Source: Tritrichomonas musculus (taxonomy: Eukaryota > Parabasalia > Tritrichomonadida > Tritrichomonadidae). Taken from it: DNA of 64,000 bases. How positions within the stretch are numbered: position 1 is the first letter of the stretch; every line of letters begins with the position of its first letter. Made by a program: the position numbers and the translations under genes. The stretch covers positions 6,743,501 to 6,807,500 of the forward strand of contig JAPFFF010000005.1 of the NCBI GenBank assembly GCA_039105265.1, given 5' to 3'. Below are positions 32,301 to 41,163 of the stretch, piece by piece. The notes beneath the pieces were generated by a model, which was given only the letters and a program-made list of their open reading frames with translations, was not told the origin of the DNA and searched no databases.

Positions 32301-33155
32301 CAGCGTATACTTGTACCTATGGTTGATGCGTTACTGTACATACCACGTGCTATTCATAAGTCAAACCAACCATCAGCTCAAGCTAGCACTCAAGATGCAG
32401 CTCATGATGTATCACCTCAAGTTGTAACTCAAGATGTAACTCAAGATGTAACTCAAGATGTAACTCAAGATGTAACTCAAGATGTAACTCAAGATGTAAC
32501 TCAAGCTAGCACTCCAGTTGTAACTCAAGATGTAACTCCAGTTGTAACTCAAGATGCAGCTACGTTGACCAATTCAACATCCATTCTTCAACCCATCATT
32601 GATTGGTGTACAAGCACTGAAGACGATATCTCATTACCAAATGATAACGATCAAGCTGTGTCATTAAACTCATGCGTCAACATATGTAAGTCATTCCGTG
32701 ACACCATCAAAGGGCCATTAGCATTGCTCTCATACAAGGTACAAGAGCTAGAGTCTAACAACCAACCCACCACAAGTGAATCAGATGAGTTTGCAATTCA
32801 AGAAGGCTATCCTGTTTACTATGTCAAGCATGATGACATAACCGTATACACACCAACTGTTAGCAGTGAATCAGGTGTTGATGATCCAGTTAATGATCCA
32901 GTCATAATCATGAAGATAACATTACCAACTGCACTCAAAAACAAACTCACTGCTTCAACATCAGTTGATGTGTTTAAGATTCACTTGCGCAACATGTTAT
33001 TATTCGATTGGCAAGGCAACATCTTAAATGACTTCATCATATCAGCTAAAGATGGTAAGTTCATCTGCCCAGAGTTGACACATAACGTAGCACGTGATTG
33101 TTGCACATACTCAACACGCAAACGAGATGATCCTGAGATAATGTTTTGCAACTGA
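29337..33155 (+). CDS. Giant fibre-like Polinton protein 1
   Basis: The 1272-residue product has no family I can name but is a paralogue of the next gene. Shared blocks are GHSWALTWNGKSWSG (about residue 115) and QQFYEVKPDPRNCTTL followed by SSKIIWADNIMTMRRDLNVV (about 340-380). An Ala/Gly-poor beta-rich head is followed by a hydrophobic helical stretch (SIANDILSVLTGFVKMVSAL, about 420) and an acidic linker. Repeated modules of the type LSLADVEHMDWYERHRLTNE, with an aromatic 'ERYQFE/ERHRL' phrase, come next, then an in-frame array of TQDV repeats (about 1020-1075) made by a 12-bp DNA repeat. The length and modular plan suggest a structural surface protein, perhaps a capsid fibre or host-recognition protein. 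Confidence 0.55.
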   Translation: MIAPLAAQALSLTDKGYDMRIRNGELKYTRNGKTDDVHINCIYTKNEIDDALQSMQTTIKDNTQFTLNESDQLYLYKPSSISQTSKYYVMTWNIDSNYNIPLDTRFEFNDYLYGHSWALTWNGKSWSGNNVVNLSFAKQSTTTNNNGSPCLIVQHSDYIVKWLSCIETVTDTSNVATLLSNHITNWRVAQKDGPIIELNESNSTIKLSSTPKYTINGSPCDAQEFTIKVSNIKSDNLLYLMADITFTVNDELYVTPLRWDLHPISPLSMSYIHTWNDNPVIESFNYRREAVHSNKVVPEAKANNDINIYIEKQYFEQTPQLADDTFNPFDVMIIQQFYEVKPDPRNCTTLVTDHNVYSSKIIWADNIMTMRRDLNVVGGTVDVLAYDYSTLRAIINGIQEQLRLQAAYNEFTDSIKSGLSIANDILSVLTGFVKMVSALSNLTMSSDNVSINTYRTEDFTYPGLGGDDYPGGKQPISGKFILDMDTNAESHVLKRFIPGQTTIPAAVSSMTATDLVLSALDSLTQIGNATTTLIAGGLTLDRIPAIVDATRTIQQSLHTITDSVRELRRRWRERTNNNTIVDHTITNTDEMELDDIDDDATTTNTPAVRLTHETVTNTSAFSQPLFGDHTIESLSNLSIDELLDLNTYDPIEGPQIGDIMVRRVGDNRFGLIYVTRVNDKGVNKIIYLRRIDNESSTLTSQQLSLCTMRSVNTTSMWSVNDNGTVYTAAQIERMEPDERYQFESSHPEYIFTRNVDNEMGVSWTEVRDMNGSIQAVIDVRIAVRTDVSSDEISIQSPESNITINSHGISMQQGDINATGQDEVHELVANEYNVVVSTHELTPTTDGDVTIPNTTLTLADVEHMDWYERHRLTNENPAIHFRPHDATLNDADEEYTEVLHSNNVIGVIDRRRLNQVSIDGNRITISNPHTSLVLSDSDIAWMRQHDEQQQSTLRGFISNINSRIEEIEHDVEWLLDHPSLTDRYVVCRGQRILVPMVDALLYIPRAIHKSNQPSAQASTQDAAHDVSPQVVTQDVTQDVTQDVTQDVTQDVTQDVTQASTPVVTQDVTPVVTQDAATLTNSTSILQPIIDWCTSTEDDISLPNDNDQAVSLNSCVNICKSFRDTIKGPLALLSYKVQELESNNQPTTSESDEFAIQEGYPVYYVKHDDITVYTPTVSSESGVDDPVNDPVIIMKITLPTALKNKLTASTSVDVFKIHLRNMLLFDWQGNILNDFIISAKDGKFICPELTHNVARDCCTYSTRKRDDPEIMFCN
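32382..32562. repeat. In-frame 12-bp repeat array (AACTCAAGATGT)
   Basis: About a dozen copies of a 12-bp unit within the fibre-like gene 1, encoding TQDV/TPVV tetrapeptides. It shares the ACTCAAG core with other arrays in the element. Confidence 0.9.
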
Positions 33156-33183
33156 CTTCAACATTGAACCATACATACGCTTC

Positions 33184-36100
33184 TTGAATGGTGACATAGT
33201 AATTCACAACCTACTCTCAACTGATGCATTGGTAGCACGTAAGCCAACCATCAAGTGTGACATCATAGATGCAACTAATGCATTGAAGTTACAACGATCA
33301 GATGTGTATTACTTCTATCGACCATCAATGATTGACTATGATGAACATGTTAAGTACACTGACATGTTTGCGAATGAACAACTCGAGTATGAATGTGAGT
33401 GCTATCGAATGGTGTATAAGATACCATCAACGTATGACATACCAACCAACTTAACGTTCAAATTTAGTGAGTACTGCTTTGGCAACACATGGGCATTGAC
33501 ATGGGATGGTAACAAGTGGGTTGGTGACAGTATTCAAGGTAGGTTCCAAAGCAAGGTCATCAGCAAGTGTAAAACACGTGATCCTAAGGAAGATAACTAT
33601 GGTTCAACTGGTTGTATGGTTTCAGTCAAGCGTGATACGTTGAATTACAGAGCAATACCTGAAGACAAAACACATGGCTTAGCATATTCACTACTCAACA
33701 CATGCCGCAATGATGGTAAGTATGAGGTACTGATTAAGTTGCGTGATGGTAGATTGGTTAATGCATCTGAGTATGAACTCAACATTGGCTATTCATTTAT
33801 ACTCAATGGTGCAACGATGGATGGTTATGATTTGGTTGCAATGAGTTGTACATATAATAATTACTCAACATCGACACTCAAAGTAAGCGACATTGAATTA
33901 CTATACCTTGACTTGACATTGCCACATCAAGAGCATACCATGAGGTTATCATTCACAGTCGGTGAAGTTCATAATAAAAATGATGTATATGATAGAGGAT
34001 ACGTTGATTTAAGTGGAGCACTTGATACAGTCGAAAGAGTGGCATATGTTTGGAGTAAGACACCCACTCAAACCAGCAATGATGATGGCTTAACACCACG
34101 TGATATTGCATTATACCTTCGTCATGATTACACTGATCCTATTGATGAAGTTAATTGGGATCCATCTACAAATGCATTCGAATACATCATCAAGCAACAG
34201 TTCTATGAAGTGTCACCTAATCCAAACTCAGCTACAACACTCTACACTGACTTCAACATTACATCATCGAAGATAATCACAGCAGACAACATCACTACAA
34301 TGAGATCTGACTTGAATCTCGTCACTAACAACGTTGATGTAGTATCGTATGATGTTAAGGAAGTGCAATCTAAGGTTGATGCACTTGGCTCGCAGATGAC
34401 TGACCAACAAGCTAAGACTAAATACCTTGAGAAGGAAGTTGATAAGATTGATATGAAAGCTAATGTTGGTATTGCGTTAGGTGCTGTTGGTTGTGTGTTA
34501 GGTGCGACTGGCATAGGTGTTGCTGGTAAGGCATTATCATTTGCAACGAAGGGTGTTGGTTCAGCTATCAAATCAGGTGGTCGTGAGTTAGTTAACACTA
34601 TAACTAAAGCTAGTGATGTTGGTGCTGATGTATTGGATGACATGGTAGGTAAGCTGACTGATGAACTACCTGATATTGGCGCTGATATATTCTTCGGTGA
34701 CTTAGTTGGTAGTGCTAAGACGGCAACGTTAAGTTCAACTCAAGCTGTCACTCATGATGAAGCTCAAGTTAGCACTCAAGATGCAACATCAATTACAACT
34801 CAAGCTGTCACTCAAGATGAAGCGTTAAGTAGAATAGCTCAATGGTGTGATGAAGAATACATACCAGTAACAGAGATGAACTTCAGTGATGAACTCGATG
34901 ATCCATCTAAAGTGGCAATGACATTGACATCAACAATGGACATGTGTAAACGATTCAGACATACACTCAAGCCTACCATCAAAGCACTGGCAAATGCAAT
35001 CAGTGATGTATCTGTACAGATGGATGGATATGTTAACAAGAATGAGTTAGCACGTAATGATACCATTGATGTTGTTGGCAAGGTTGATGGTAAAACGATT
35101 CAACTCATAGCTGAAGACACAATCACAAGTGGTGTACTTAAAGTCAAACTCATGGTTAGAACGATTAGCGAGTTCAATGACATTGACTATGATGAACAAT
35201 ATGTTACAATCAACATTGTGGATGATGCAATAGCTGAGTTCATTGGTACAGATACATTTCCAACGGCAACGATGAGTGGCAACGTCATTACGATTAACAA
35301 CCCACACAACGTACAGGTCACAAGCATAACTGTTAAAGAAAACACATCGGTTAGACAATTGACACTCACAACGAATGATTTAGCATATACATGTGACATT
35401 GACGCAGTGAATAAAAGCATTGATTCATTACGTGCTCAACTTGAGTTGAACGATGAGTCACTTGCTAAAACGTTGAATGACTTTCCAACTGTTGATGAGG
35501 TTAATACAGCATTGGATGAATTAAAAAACAATATGATTAACATGAATGATTTATCTAATTATCGATTAAAGACAGATTTGATATATAACGATGCTGTCGA
35601 TGTGCCATTTGAAAACGTACAAGATAGTTCAGGATCGTGGGAAGTCAAAATAACATTGACTAATGGAATTCACCTTGTTGGAACAATATCAAATAACGAT
35701 GGCTTTGTAAAAGTGTTTGATTATATGTTTGACTATGATGGTGTTATTACTGAAGATGGAGTTAATGTCGATGTTGAAATTGATGGAACAACCTATTACT
35801 TGACCTATTATAAAAGCGATAGTAATGGTCTATGCTTTTACATCGATAACGGGGAAGACTATTTCGATACCAAATTAATATTAGCGGAAAAAATATTGAA
35901 GCATGATAAAATAGCATTGAAGAGTGAGATACCAACCAATCATGTTACAACATCACAGTTGACATCAACATTGAATGAGTACATGTTGAAGAGTGATATG
36001 CCAGATGATTATGTCGTTGTTGATCAGTTGGATAGATATGCATTGAAGAGTGATATACCATCGGATTATGTATCAACGACTAGCTTAGTGAATACATTGA

Positions 36101-36759
36101 AGTCGTATGTCAAGTCAAATGAATTACCAACCAATCATGTTACGACATCACAGTTAACGTCAACATTGAATGAGTACATGTTGAAGAGTAATATGCCAGA
36201 TGATTATGTCGTTGTTGATCAGTTGGATGGATATGCATTGAAGAGTGAGTTGAACACATATGCTAAATCTCATCAAGATCTAGCTAGGTTAGTAGGTGAT
36301 AATGTCGCTAAAATATTAACAATGAACAGTCAGATATCAAATCTACAGCGTGAGAATGAATCATTAAGAGCTAGGTTAGATGCATTGGTGAATAAATTAA
36401 CACGAATCAATTATACATTCAATGTAACGAATAGTAATACCATTCATTATCAATTCGAAAACCAACTTGATACATATGATGGAACACTCTATTTGACTTA
36501 CAACGAAGTCAAAGATAATGTTGCTAGTAAAAAGGAAATCAAAATCACTATATCATTCAACATTAATAATACACCTAAGTTTGAATATCAATGTGAACCA
36601 ACTAAGATCTGGTTAAACAATATTGAATTTCCATTAAGTAGTAGCAATCTCATGATCAATGCAACAGTTAATTACATATTGATCAACTCGTCATTCTTCA
36701 CATCAAATGGTATCTTAGCTGAAGATAACACTAAGAATGTAATACATTCATTGTCGTGA
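33184..36759 (+). CDS. Giant fibre-like Polinton protein 2 with shaft repeats
   Basis: The 1191-residue product is a paralogue of the upstream giant protein, with FGNTWALTWDGNKWVGD near residue 100 and QQFYEVSPNPNSATTLYTDF near 340. It has a glycine/alanine-rich hydrophobic segment (GIALGAVGCVLGATGIGVAG, about 425-445) that could insert in or associate with membrane. The second half carries shaft-like repeats such as YALKSDIPSDYVSTTSL, EYMLKSDMPDDYVVVDQL and NELPTNHVTTSQLTSTL, very similar in style to triple-beta-spiral or trimeric phage tail-fibre shafts. A short heptad-type coiled coil (LQRENESLRARLDALVNKL) and a globular C-terminus follow. I infer a trimeric fibre with a C-terminal tip. 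The frame as given opens at a non-ATG codon, so the true start is uncertain. Confidence 0.55.
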   Translation: MNGDIVIHNLLSTDALVARKPTIKCDIIDATNALKLQRSDVYYFYRPSMIDYDEHVKYTDMFANEQLEYECECYRMVYKIPSTYDIPTNLTFKFSEYCFGNTWALTWDGNKWVGDSIQGRFQSKVISKCKTRDPKEDNYGSTGCMVSVKRDTLNYRAIPEDKTHGLAYSLLNTCRNDGKYEVLIKLRDGRLVNASEYELNIGYSFILNGATMDGYDLVAMSCTYNNYSTSTLKVSDIELLYLDLTLPHQEHTMRLSFTVGEVHNKNDVYDRGYVDLSGALDTVERVAYVWSKTPTQTSNDDGLTPRDIALYLRHDYTDPIDEVNWDPSTNAFEYIIKQQFYEVSPNPNSATTLYTDFNITSSKIITADNITTMRSDLNLVTNNVDVVSYDVKEVQSKVDALGSQMTDQQAKTKYLEKEVDKIDMKANVGIALGAVGCVLGATGIGVAGKALSFATKGVGSAIKSGGRELVNTITKASDVGADVLDDMVGKLTDELPDIGADIFFGDLVGSAKTATLSSTQAVTHDEAQVSTQDATSITTQAVTQDEALSRIAQWCDEEYIPVTEMNFSDELDDPSKVAMTLTSTMDMCKRFRHTLKPTIKALANAISDVSVQMDGYVNKNELARNDTIDVVGKVDGKTIQLIAEDTITSGVLKVKLMVRTISEFNDIDYDEQYVTINIVDDAIAEFIGTDTFPTATMSGNVITINNPHNVQVTSITVKENTSVRQLTLTTNDLAYTCDIDAVNKSIDSLRAQLELNDESLAKTLNDFPTVDEVNTALDELKNNMINMNDLSNYRLKTDLIYNDAVDVPFENVQDSSGSWEVKITLTNGIHLVGTISNNDGFVKVFDYMFDYDGVITEDGVNVDVEIDGTTYYLTYYKSDSNGLCFYIDNGEDYFDTKLILAEKILKHDKIALKSEIPTNHVTTSQLTSTLNEYMLKSDMPDDYVVVDQLDRYALKSDIPSDYVSTTSLVNTLKSYVKSNELPTNHVTTSQLTSTLNEYMLKSNMPDDYVVVDQLDGYALKSELNTYAKSHQDLARLVGDNVAKILTMNSQISNLQRENESLRARLDALVNKLTRINYTFNVTNSNTIHYQFENQLDTYDGTLYLTYNEVKDNVASKKEIKITISFNINNTPKFEYQCEPTKIWLNNIEFPLSSSNLMINATVNYILINSSFFTSNGILAEDNTKNVIHSLS
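34738..34820. repeat. Short in-frame 12-bp-period tract (ACTCAAG core)
   Basis: Four to six degenerate 12-bp units containing ACTCAAGCTGTC or CTCAAGATG encode TQAV/TQDA-type peptides in fibre-like protein 2. They sit at a position comparable to the larger array in fibre-like protein 1. Confidence 0.7.
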
Positions 36760-36799
36760 ACATAAAAATAACTCCTATGTTTTTATATACTGATGTAGT

Positions 36800-36990
36800 T
36801 ATCCACTTGAGCTATCATTTGAGTTATCACTTGAGCTATCCACTTGAGCTATCATTTAAGCTATCACTTGAGTTATCATTTGAGTTATCACTTGAGTTAT
36901 CATTTGAGTTATCACTTGAGCTATCACTTGAGCTATCACTTAAGTTATCATTTAAGCTCTCACTTGAGCTATCACTTGAGCTATCACTTA
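36800..36990. repeat. 12-bp tandem array (ACTTGAGCTATC)
   Basis: About 15 copies of a 12-bp unit, mostly CACTTGAGYTAT or CATTTGAGTTAT, lie between the converging gene blocks. The 3' end of the minus-strand gene at 36988 borders it. The open frame through it (36756-37031) is repeat-driven and not called. Confidence 0.92.
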
Positions 36991-37512
36991 ACATACAACA
37001 ACATACTTCAAACATAAGTGATAGACATTAACAAGATCATTGAACTCTTTATTGTAGACCTGTTTGAAGTCAGTGACAATCTCACCATTATCTTTGATTA
37101 CCTTAATGGCGTCTACCTTTTGAATGGGTGATGCTTTACCTACACAACAACCAGGGTTGTCATCAACATATATCTCAACCTCACCATGAGTGACTGCCTT
37201 GATGATTGCTGCTAATGCTTGCTGTGGTACGATGATAGTGCGCTTGCTGATGAGATTGCTGATCAATGCCTTGTCATTGTCAAGGAGTATCTTAGCATAC
37301 GTTTCAAGTATGAGTACCTTAACATCAACATCAATGCTATCGTGTGGTGTATCAAGTTGAACATCACGTGTGATAACGATATCTTCTTTGCCATCATCAC
37401 GCTTGTTGATGAATATGTTGTTGTTAATATTGTTGTTTGATTGTGCTGCAGCTGCTGGCTCAAGACTGACGTTGGCATTTACGCCAGTGTTTAATGGTCG
37501 CTTCTTAATCAT
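36988..37512 (-). CDS. Polinton protein of unknown function (174 aa)
   Basis: The product starts MIKKRPLNTGVNANVS with an Ala/Asn-rich leader and then has a compact predicted domain: VKVLILETYAKILLDNDKAL followed by LISNLISKRTIIVPQQALAAIIKAV. The end runs into the repeat region. I do not recognise the family. The start codon sits in TTCAAATG, the context shared by other minus-strand genes of the element, which supports it being real. Confidence 0.6.
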   Translation of the reverse strand: MIKKRPLNTGVNANVSLEPAAAAQSNNNINNNIFINKRDDGKEDIVITRDVQLDTPHDSIDVDVKVLILETYAKILLDNDKALISNLISKRTIIVPQQALAAIIKAVTHGEVEIYVDDNPGCCVGKASPIQKVDAIKVIKDNGEIVTDFKQVYNKEFNDLVNVYHLCLKYVVVC

Positions 37513-37569
37513 TTGAATTAAACAAAAACATTTTTACTCACCACCTTCAGCTGTTGCATGTAAGCTGTG

Positions 37570-37815
37570 TGATGTAATGCATTAGGTGATATGTTAGGTG
37601 ATATGTTAGGTGATACACTAAGCGATACATTGAGTGATACATTGACTGAGCATTGACTGAGCATTGAGTGATACATTGAATGATACATTGACTGAGCATT
37701 GAGTGATACATTGAATGATACATTGACTGAGCATTAAGTGATACATTGACTGAGCATTGAGTGATACATTGAATGATACATTGACTGAGCATTAAGTGAT
37801 ACATTGAGTGATACC
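37570..37815. repeat. 12-bp-period array (GATACATTGAGT / TGACTGAGCATT)
   Basis: Around 20 units of 12 bp, alternating GTGATACATTGA-like and TGACTGAGCATT-like variants in a higher-order pattern (for example TGACTGAGCATTAAGTGATA recurs). Minus-strand frames through it yield repeat peptides only. Confidence 0.9.
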
Positions 37816-37827
37816 CGAGGCAAGCAC

Positions 37828-38016
37828 TTAATATGAGTTGACGTCATCCTTATACAATATCAATTGCTTAGCATTAACCTGATTAGCTTTACCATCATTA
37901 CACGCTAGGTTCTCTTTGTGATGTGTAGGTGGGTGCTTGAACTTAGGTTGTGTGATGGGTGGGTTAGGTGTTATACACTGACGATGGCTCATGATTTGAA
38001 CGTTTCGTGATGACAT
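37828..38016 (-). CDS. Possible small Polinton protein (62 aa)
   Basis: A 62-residue frame, MSSRNVQIMSHRQ... with PNPPITQPKFKHPPTHH in the middle. It lies between the repeat array and the HNH gene, in the same direction as its neighbours. No family recognised. It is short and could be chance, although its ATG lies in the same kind of spacing as adjacent genes. Confidence 0.3.
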   Translation of the reverse strand: MSSRNVQIMSHRQCITPNPPITQPKFKHPPTHHKENLACNDGKANQVNAKQLILYKDDVNSY

Positions 38017-38039
38017 TTCATCAAAAACAAATACATTGA

Positions 38040-38645
38040 TTAAAGATCATGTTGACGTTTAAACTTGTTGATACATACCCCTACTTGATTGTTATTAATG
38101 TCTCTACAAGAAACCACTTTACATCCATCCTTTGTTACATTGATATGAAGCCTTCGATATAGCTCATCAGCTACCTTACCATAGAACACATCTTCATCAT
38201 TAGCATCATCATGGTAATAGTAATATCGACCTTGTTCAAAGTAACGCATACCATTTTTAGTCTCATACGTGTCAATCACTATTGATTCATCAGGTATGTC
38301 ATCAAAATACTCATACTTAATATGGCCATGACCTGTTTTATTAAGCCGATTCTCAGTAGAGGTAACCCAACGCAAATTGCTAATGTGATAGTCTGTTCTA
38401 TCTTTATTAATATGATCAACTTCAACCTTATTGACAAGGTCATCATTAGCTATCCATTGTAATGCAATGACACGATGCTTAGGATATGTGGTTGAATTCA
38501 AACTTAATTGTGGATAGCCACTTCCATTCATTGATTCAGATACAACCTTATGGTTATCCCTACGTCTGACTTGATATGGGTATTCAATACAGATCTCATA
38601 TGATGAATCAACTTTGAGTGTTTCCCAATGCTGTTCAATTGACAT
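38040..38645 (-). CDS. NUMOD4/HNH homing endonuclease-like protein
   Basis: The product (201 residues from the ATG at 38645; another ATG lies two codons upstream) shows the layout of phage-type HNH homing endonucleases. A NUMOD4-like segment WETLKVDSSYEICIEYPYQV is followed by an HNH core with HRVIALQWI, VEVDHINKDRTDYHISNLRW and VTSTENRLNK. The D-H-I-N-x-x-x-x-D-N-x-x-x-N-L-R-W pattern is the metal-binding, DNA-cutting motif. The C-terminal part is unassigned. Such genes are mobile in their own right, so this may be a passenger in the Polinton. It sits between the capsid gene and the unknown small genes. Confidence 0.88.
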   Translation of the reverse strand: MSIEQHWETLKVDSSYEICIEYPYQVRRRDNHKVVSESMNGSGYPQLSLNSTTYPKHRVIALQWIANDDLVNKVEVDHINKDRTDYHISNLRWVTSTENRLNKTGHGHIKYEYFDDIPDESIVIDTYETKNGMRYFEQGRYYYYHDDANDEDVFYGKVADELYRRLHINVTKDGCKVVSCRDINNNQVGVCINKFKRQHDL

Positions 38646-38695
38646 TTGCATGAAGTCAAAAATGATAATATTAATTAGTTACACATTAACATGTA

Positions 38696-40321
38696 TTAAC
38701 GACTGGTAATATCATAGCTGCCCATCTCAACAACAGGTGGCATACCATTGGGTTGAACATGAATTGATATAACAGTGTCTTGTAACAATGCCATTAATGG
38801 TGGTGTTGTGTTGTCGACATATGTGTTTTTGCTAACACCAGTGCCTTCAAGATTACGTACACGTTCCGCTACGTCACATACGATTTCATATGTGATTGGT
38901 GTGTTTGATGTTTGACCTTGTTGGAAGGTGTTATCTGTTTCAGTTGGTAACCCAATGAAGAATGATGTACGATCATAACTGACTAAACCAATTGATTCAT
39001 TATACGGTCGTGTATTAACTAATGATTGAACGACCTCTTTATTAAAACCTGTTTGTGTACCGTTAACATTCATAGCGTTCTGACATAGTTCAATGAACAT
39101 CGGATCATTACCAATCGTTGAAAATGGAATGGTTGGTACTACGCCATAACCACCACATCGCAGTTGGAAGTTGTCAAACAGTGGATTCTTAAATATAGTA
39201 TGTTGTGTTGCATTAAATGGAAACAGAAAGAAGATTGAATCAACAAATCGTGGTGTGATTGTTTGAGTCGATGAACAATGACCAACAGTTAATTGCTTAC
39301 TCATCGTTGTGAATGTAAGTATCTGCGTTGGAAAGATGAGTTCCTGTTGCGTGTAACGTTGAACAAGCGCTTGATATATATCATTGTCAATGCCGAAGTT
39401 AGGTATGACACTATAGCAATCAGTAACTTCATATGTTCGATTTGGTGTGAATATAGTATTGCCCATAACGAGCTTTTGCCCATCATCAGTGTTTAAGTCA
39501 ACCCATATAGTGCATTCACTTCCAGCTTGAGTAAACTCATTAGTGATTGGTGGTATTTCTGCTAATGCTTTGTAACTGACTACATCATTAATCAATTCAT
39601 CTGGTATACCAACTGGACAATATACAAGACCCTGTACACCAAACATAATCTTGAGTTCAAGCTTACCAGCGAATGCAGGTAGATATTTAATGTTGCTCAA
39701 TGGTAAGAACCTTCGCAAGTCAATCTTAAGTGGAATGATAATGTCATTGATTACATTACCACCATCTTCATCTTTGATAAGGTTAACGACGCAACCACAA
39801 CGTGCTTGATCAAATTTGCGTTTGAATATATCCTTATGACGGGCTTTAGAATAGACATCACTTCGTTTACTTGCTTCGTTATCACCACATGCAGTTAAGA
39901 ATGATTCTTCTGGACCGAAGTTTTGAGTGTATATTGATATGCCATTAGCAAGGATCTCATATTTTTCAACAGCATCCATAGCATCTTTAAAGCCAACCCA
40001 TAGACCATTAAAAGCATAGCCAGTAATATTACTTAAGTCAACTTGTATTGCATTTGTTAACGTACCAGTAAGTTTCATCTGTGCTTTGATGAAGCCATTA
40101 TATATATCTGCAGTGTTATCACATGTTGGACTGATGATGAATGTGGTGAATGACCCTGCATGGATTGGTGCAGATGGACTGTATGAAGCTTGTGCATCAA
40201 TGACGTACTTATGGTTGGTGTCTGACATGGCAATAGCATTATCAACTACATCAAAGTAGCTTGCAACTTGAGTGTTGACTTCAGGCGATGTCTTATGTAG
40301 GACTTCTGCGTTGAATGTCAT
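38696..40321 (-). CDS. Polinton major capsid protein (double jelly-roll type)
   Basis: The 541-residue, beta-rich product matches the size and gene position of Polinton major capsid proteins. Telling segments are FKDAMDAVEKYEILANGISI, IIIPLKIDLRRFLPLSNIKY followed by LPAFAGKLELKIMF (a typical strand-helix-strand near the end of the first jelly roll), and EIPPITNEF. No signal or membrane segments are seen. By analogy it would form pseudo-hexameric trimers in an icosahedral shell, packed by the ATPase encoded 1.5 kb upstream in the same strand cluster. The start codon context is CCAAATG. The fold is inferred from these patterns. Confidence 0.75.
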   Translation of the reverse strand: MTFNAEVLHKTSPEVNTQVASYFDVVDNAIAMSDTNHKYVIDAQASYSPSAPIHAGSFTTFIISPTCDNTADIYNGFIKAQMKLTGTLTNAIQVDLSNITGYAFNGLWVGFKDAMDAVEKYEILANGISIYTQNFGPEESFLTACGDNEASKRSDVYSKARHKDIFKRKFDQARCGCVVNLIKDEDGGNVINDIIIPLKIDLRRFLPLSNIKYLPAFAGKLELKIMFGVQGLVYCPVGIPDELINDVVSYKALAEIPPITNEFTQAGSECTIWVDLNTDDGQKLVMGNTIFTPNRTYEVTDCYSVIPNFGIDNDIYQALVQRYTQQELIFPTQILTFTTMSKQLTVGHCSSTQTITPRFVDSIFFLFPFNATQHTIFKNPLFDNFQLRCGGYGVVPTIPFSTIGNDPMFIELCQNAMNVNGTQTGFNKEVVQSLVNTRPYNESIGLVSYDRTSFFIGLPTETDNTFQQGQTSNTPITYEIVCDVAERVRNLEGTGVSKNTYVDNTTPPLMALLQDTVISIHVQPNGMPPVVEMGSYDITSR

Positions 40322-40356
40322 TTGGATGTATTAAAAATATGAATGTATTACATAAG

Positions 40357-41130
40357 CTATCTTCGTATGCGCGATCTAAACGATGGTGTTGATTCAATGA
40401 CATCAGGTGGTTCTTGTGGTGGGTCATGAGATGGATCATGTGGTGATTCATGTGGTGGGTCATGTATATCATCGTCAGGGAACAGCTCAGGTACGTACTT
40501 ACTTCGTATGCGTGGCTTTGATAGTTCCTTATTAACGACATGCTTGATGTATTGCTTTTGTTCACGCTTGAATCTATCATTACGTAGCTCTTCACCTAAT
40601 GAACGTAGCTGTTCAAGGATCTCCAAGTTAATGGTTGTATCATGTGTAGCAACTTGATGTGGTGGCGATGTAGTACGTTGAGTAGTGTGTTGTTTGATTC
40701 TATTAGGTAGACGTGTTGGTGTATGCATAGGTTGTGCTTCTTCATGTTGTGGTGGTTCATCATTGAGGTTATCACTTGAGTTGGCATTGAGGTAAGCATT
40801 GGGGTTACCACTTGAGTGAGCATTGGAGTTAGCATTGGGGTAAGCATTGGGGTTACCACTTGAGTGAGCATTGGAGTTAGCACTTGAGTTACCACTTGAA
40901 TTACCACTTGATGTACCACTTGAGTTAGCATTTGAATTACTACTTGATTCAAGCATACCATTGAGGTTGTCTGATGATTTATCCCTATGAATGAGTGGTT
41001 GCTTTCGTTGTTTAACAATGTACTTACCCTCTTTCTTAGTAGGGAACACTTCATATTGTTCATCGTCAATGCCTTGCAACCAACGTTGAATGATCTGATT
41101 GCGCTTCATGCCAGTAACATATTTGGTCAT
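40357..41130 (-). CDS. Polinton protein with Ser/Asn repeat region
   Basis: I take the ATG at 41130 (MTKYVTGMKRNQIIQRWLQG), which lies in TTCAAATG; the frame is open nine codons further. A conserved-looking N-terminal 45 residues is followed by a low-complexity SSGNSSGNSSANSNAHSSG stretch encoded by a 12-bp repeat. Then come a charged helical part (ILEQLRSLGEELRNDRFKRE) and a Pro/Asp/His-rich tail ending RSRIRR. The function is not recognised. The position beside the capsid gene suggests a virion-associated or scaffold role, which is inference. Confidence 0.6.
   Translation of the reverse strand: MTKYVTGMKRNQIIQRWLQGIDDEQYEVFPTKKEGKYIVKQRKQPLIHRDKSSDNLNGMLESSSNSNANSSGTSSGNSSGNSSANSNAHSSGNPNAYPNANSNAHSSGNPNAYLNANSSDNLNDEPPQHEEAQPMHTPTRLPNRIKQHTTQRTTSPPHQVATHDTTINLEILEQLRSLGEELRNDRFKREQKQYIKHVVNKELSKPRIRSKYVPELFPDDDIHDPPHESPHDPSHDPPQEPPDVIESTPSFRSRIRR
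40770..40955. repeat. In-frame 12-bp array (GTTACCACTTGA)
   Basis: About 15 variants of a 12-bp unit, such as GTTACCACTTGA and GTGAGCATTGGA, are translated on the minus strand as Ser/Gly/Asn-rich peptide. Same period and ACTTGA core as the other arrays of the element. Confidence 0.88.
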
Positions 41131-41163
41131 TTGAATTACACAAAAATAAAAAGTCAATATTGT

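Noticed and set aside
36756-37031. LELS-repeat open frame
   Set aside because: Pure translation of the 12-bp array between converging genes.
37547-37804. SQCIIQC-repeat minus-strand frame
   Set aside because: Repeat-driven, no non-repeat domain.
40596-41069. 157-codon minus-strand frame overlapping the Ser/Asn-repeat gene
   Set aside because: Shadow frame of the repeat; the other frame has a better start context and N-terminal domain.
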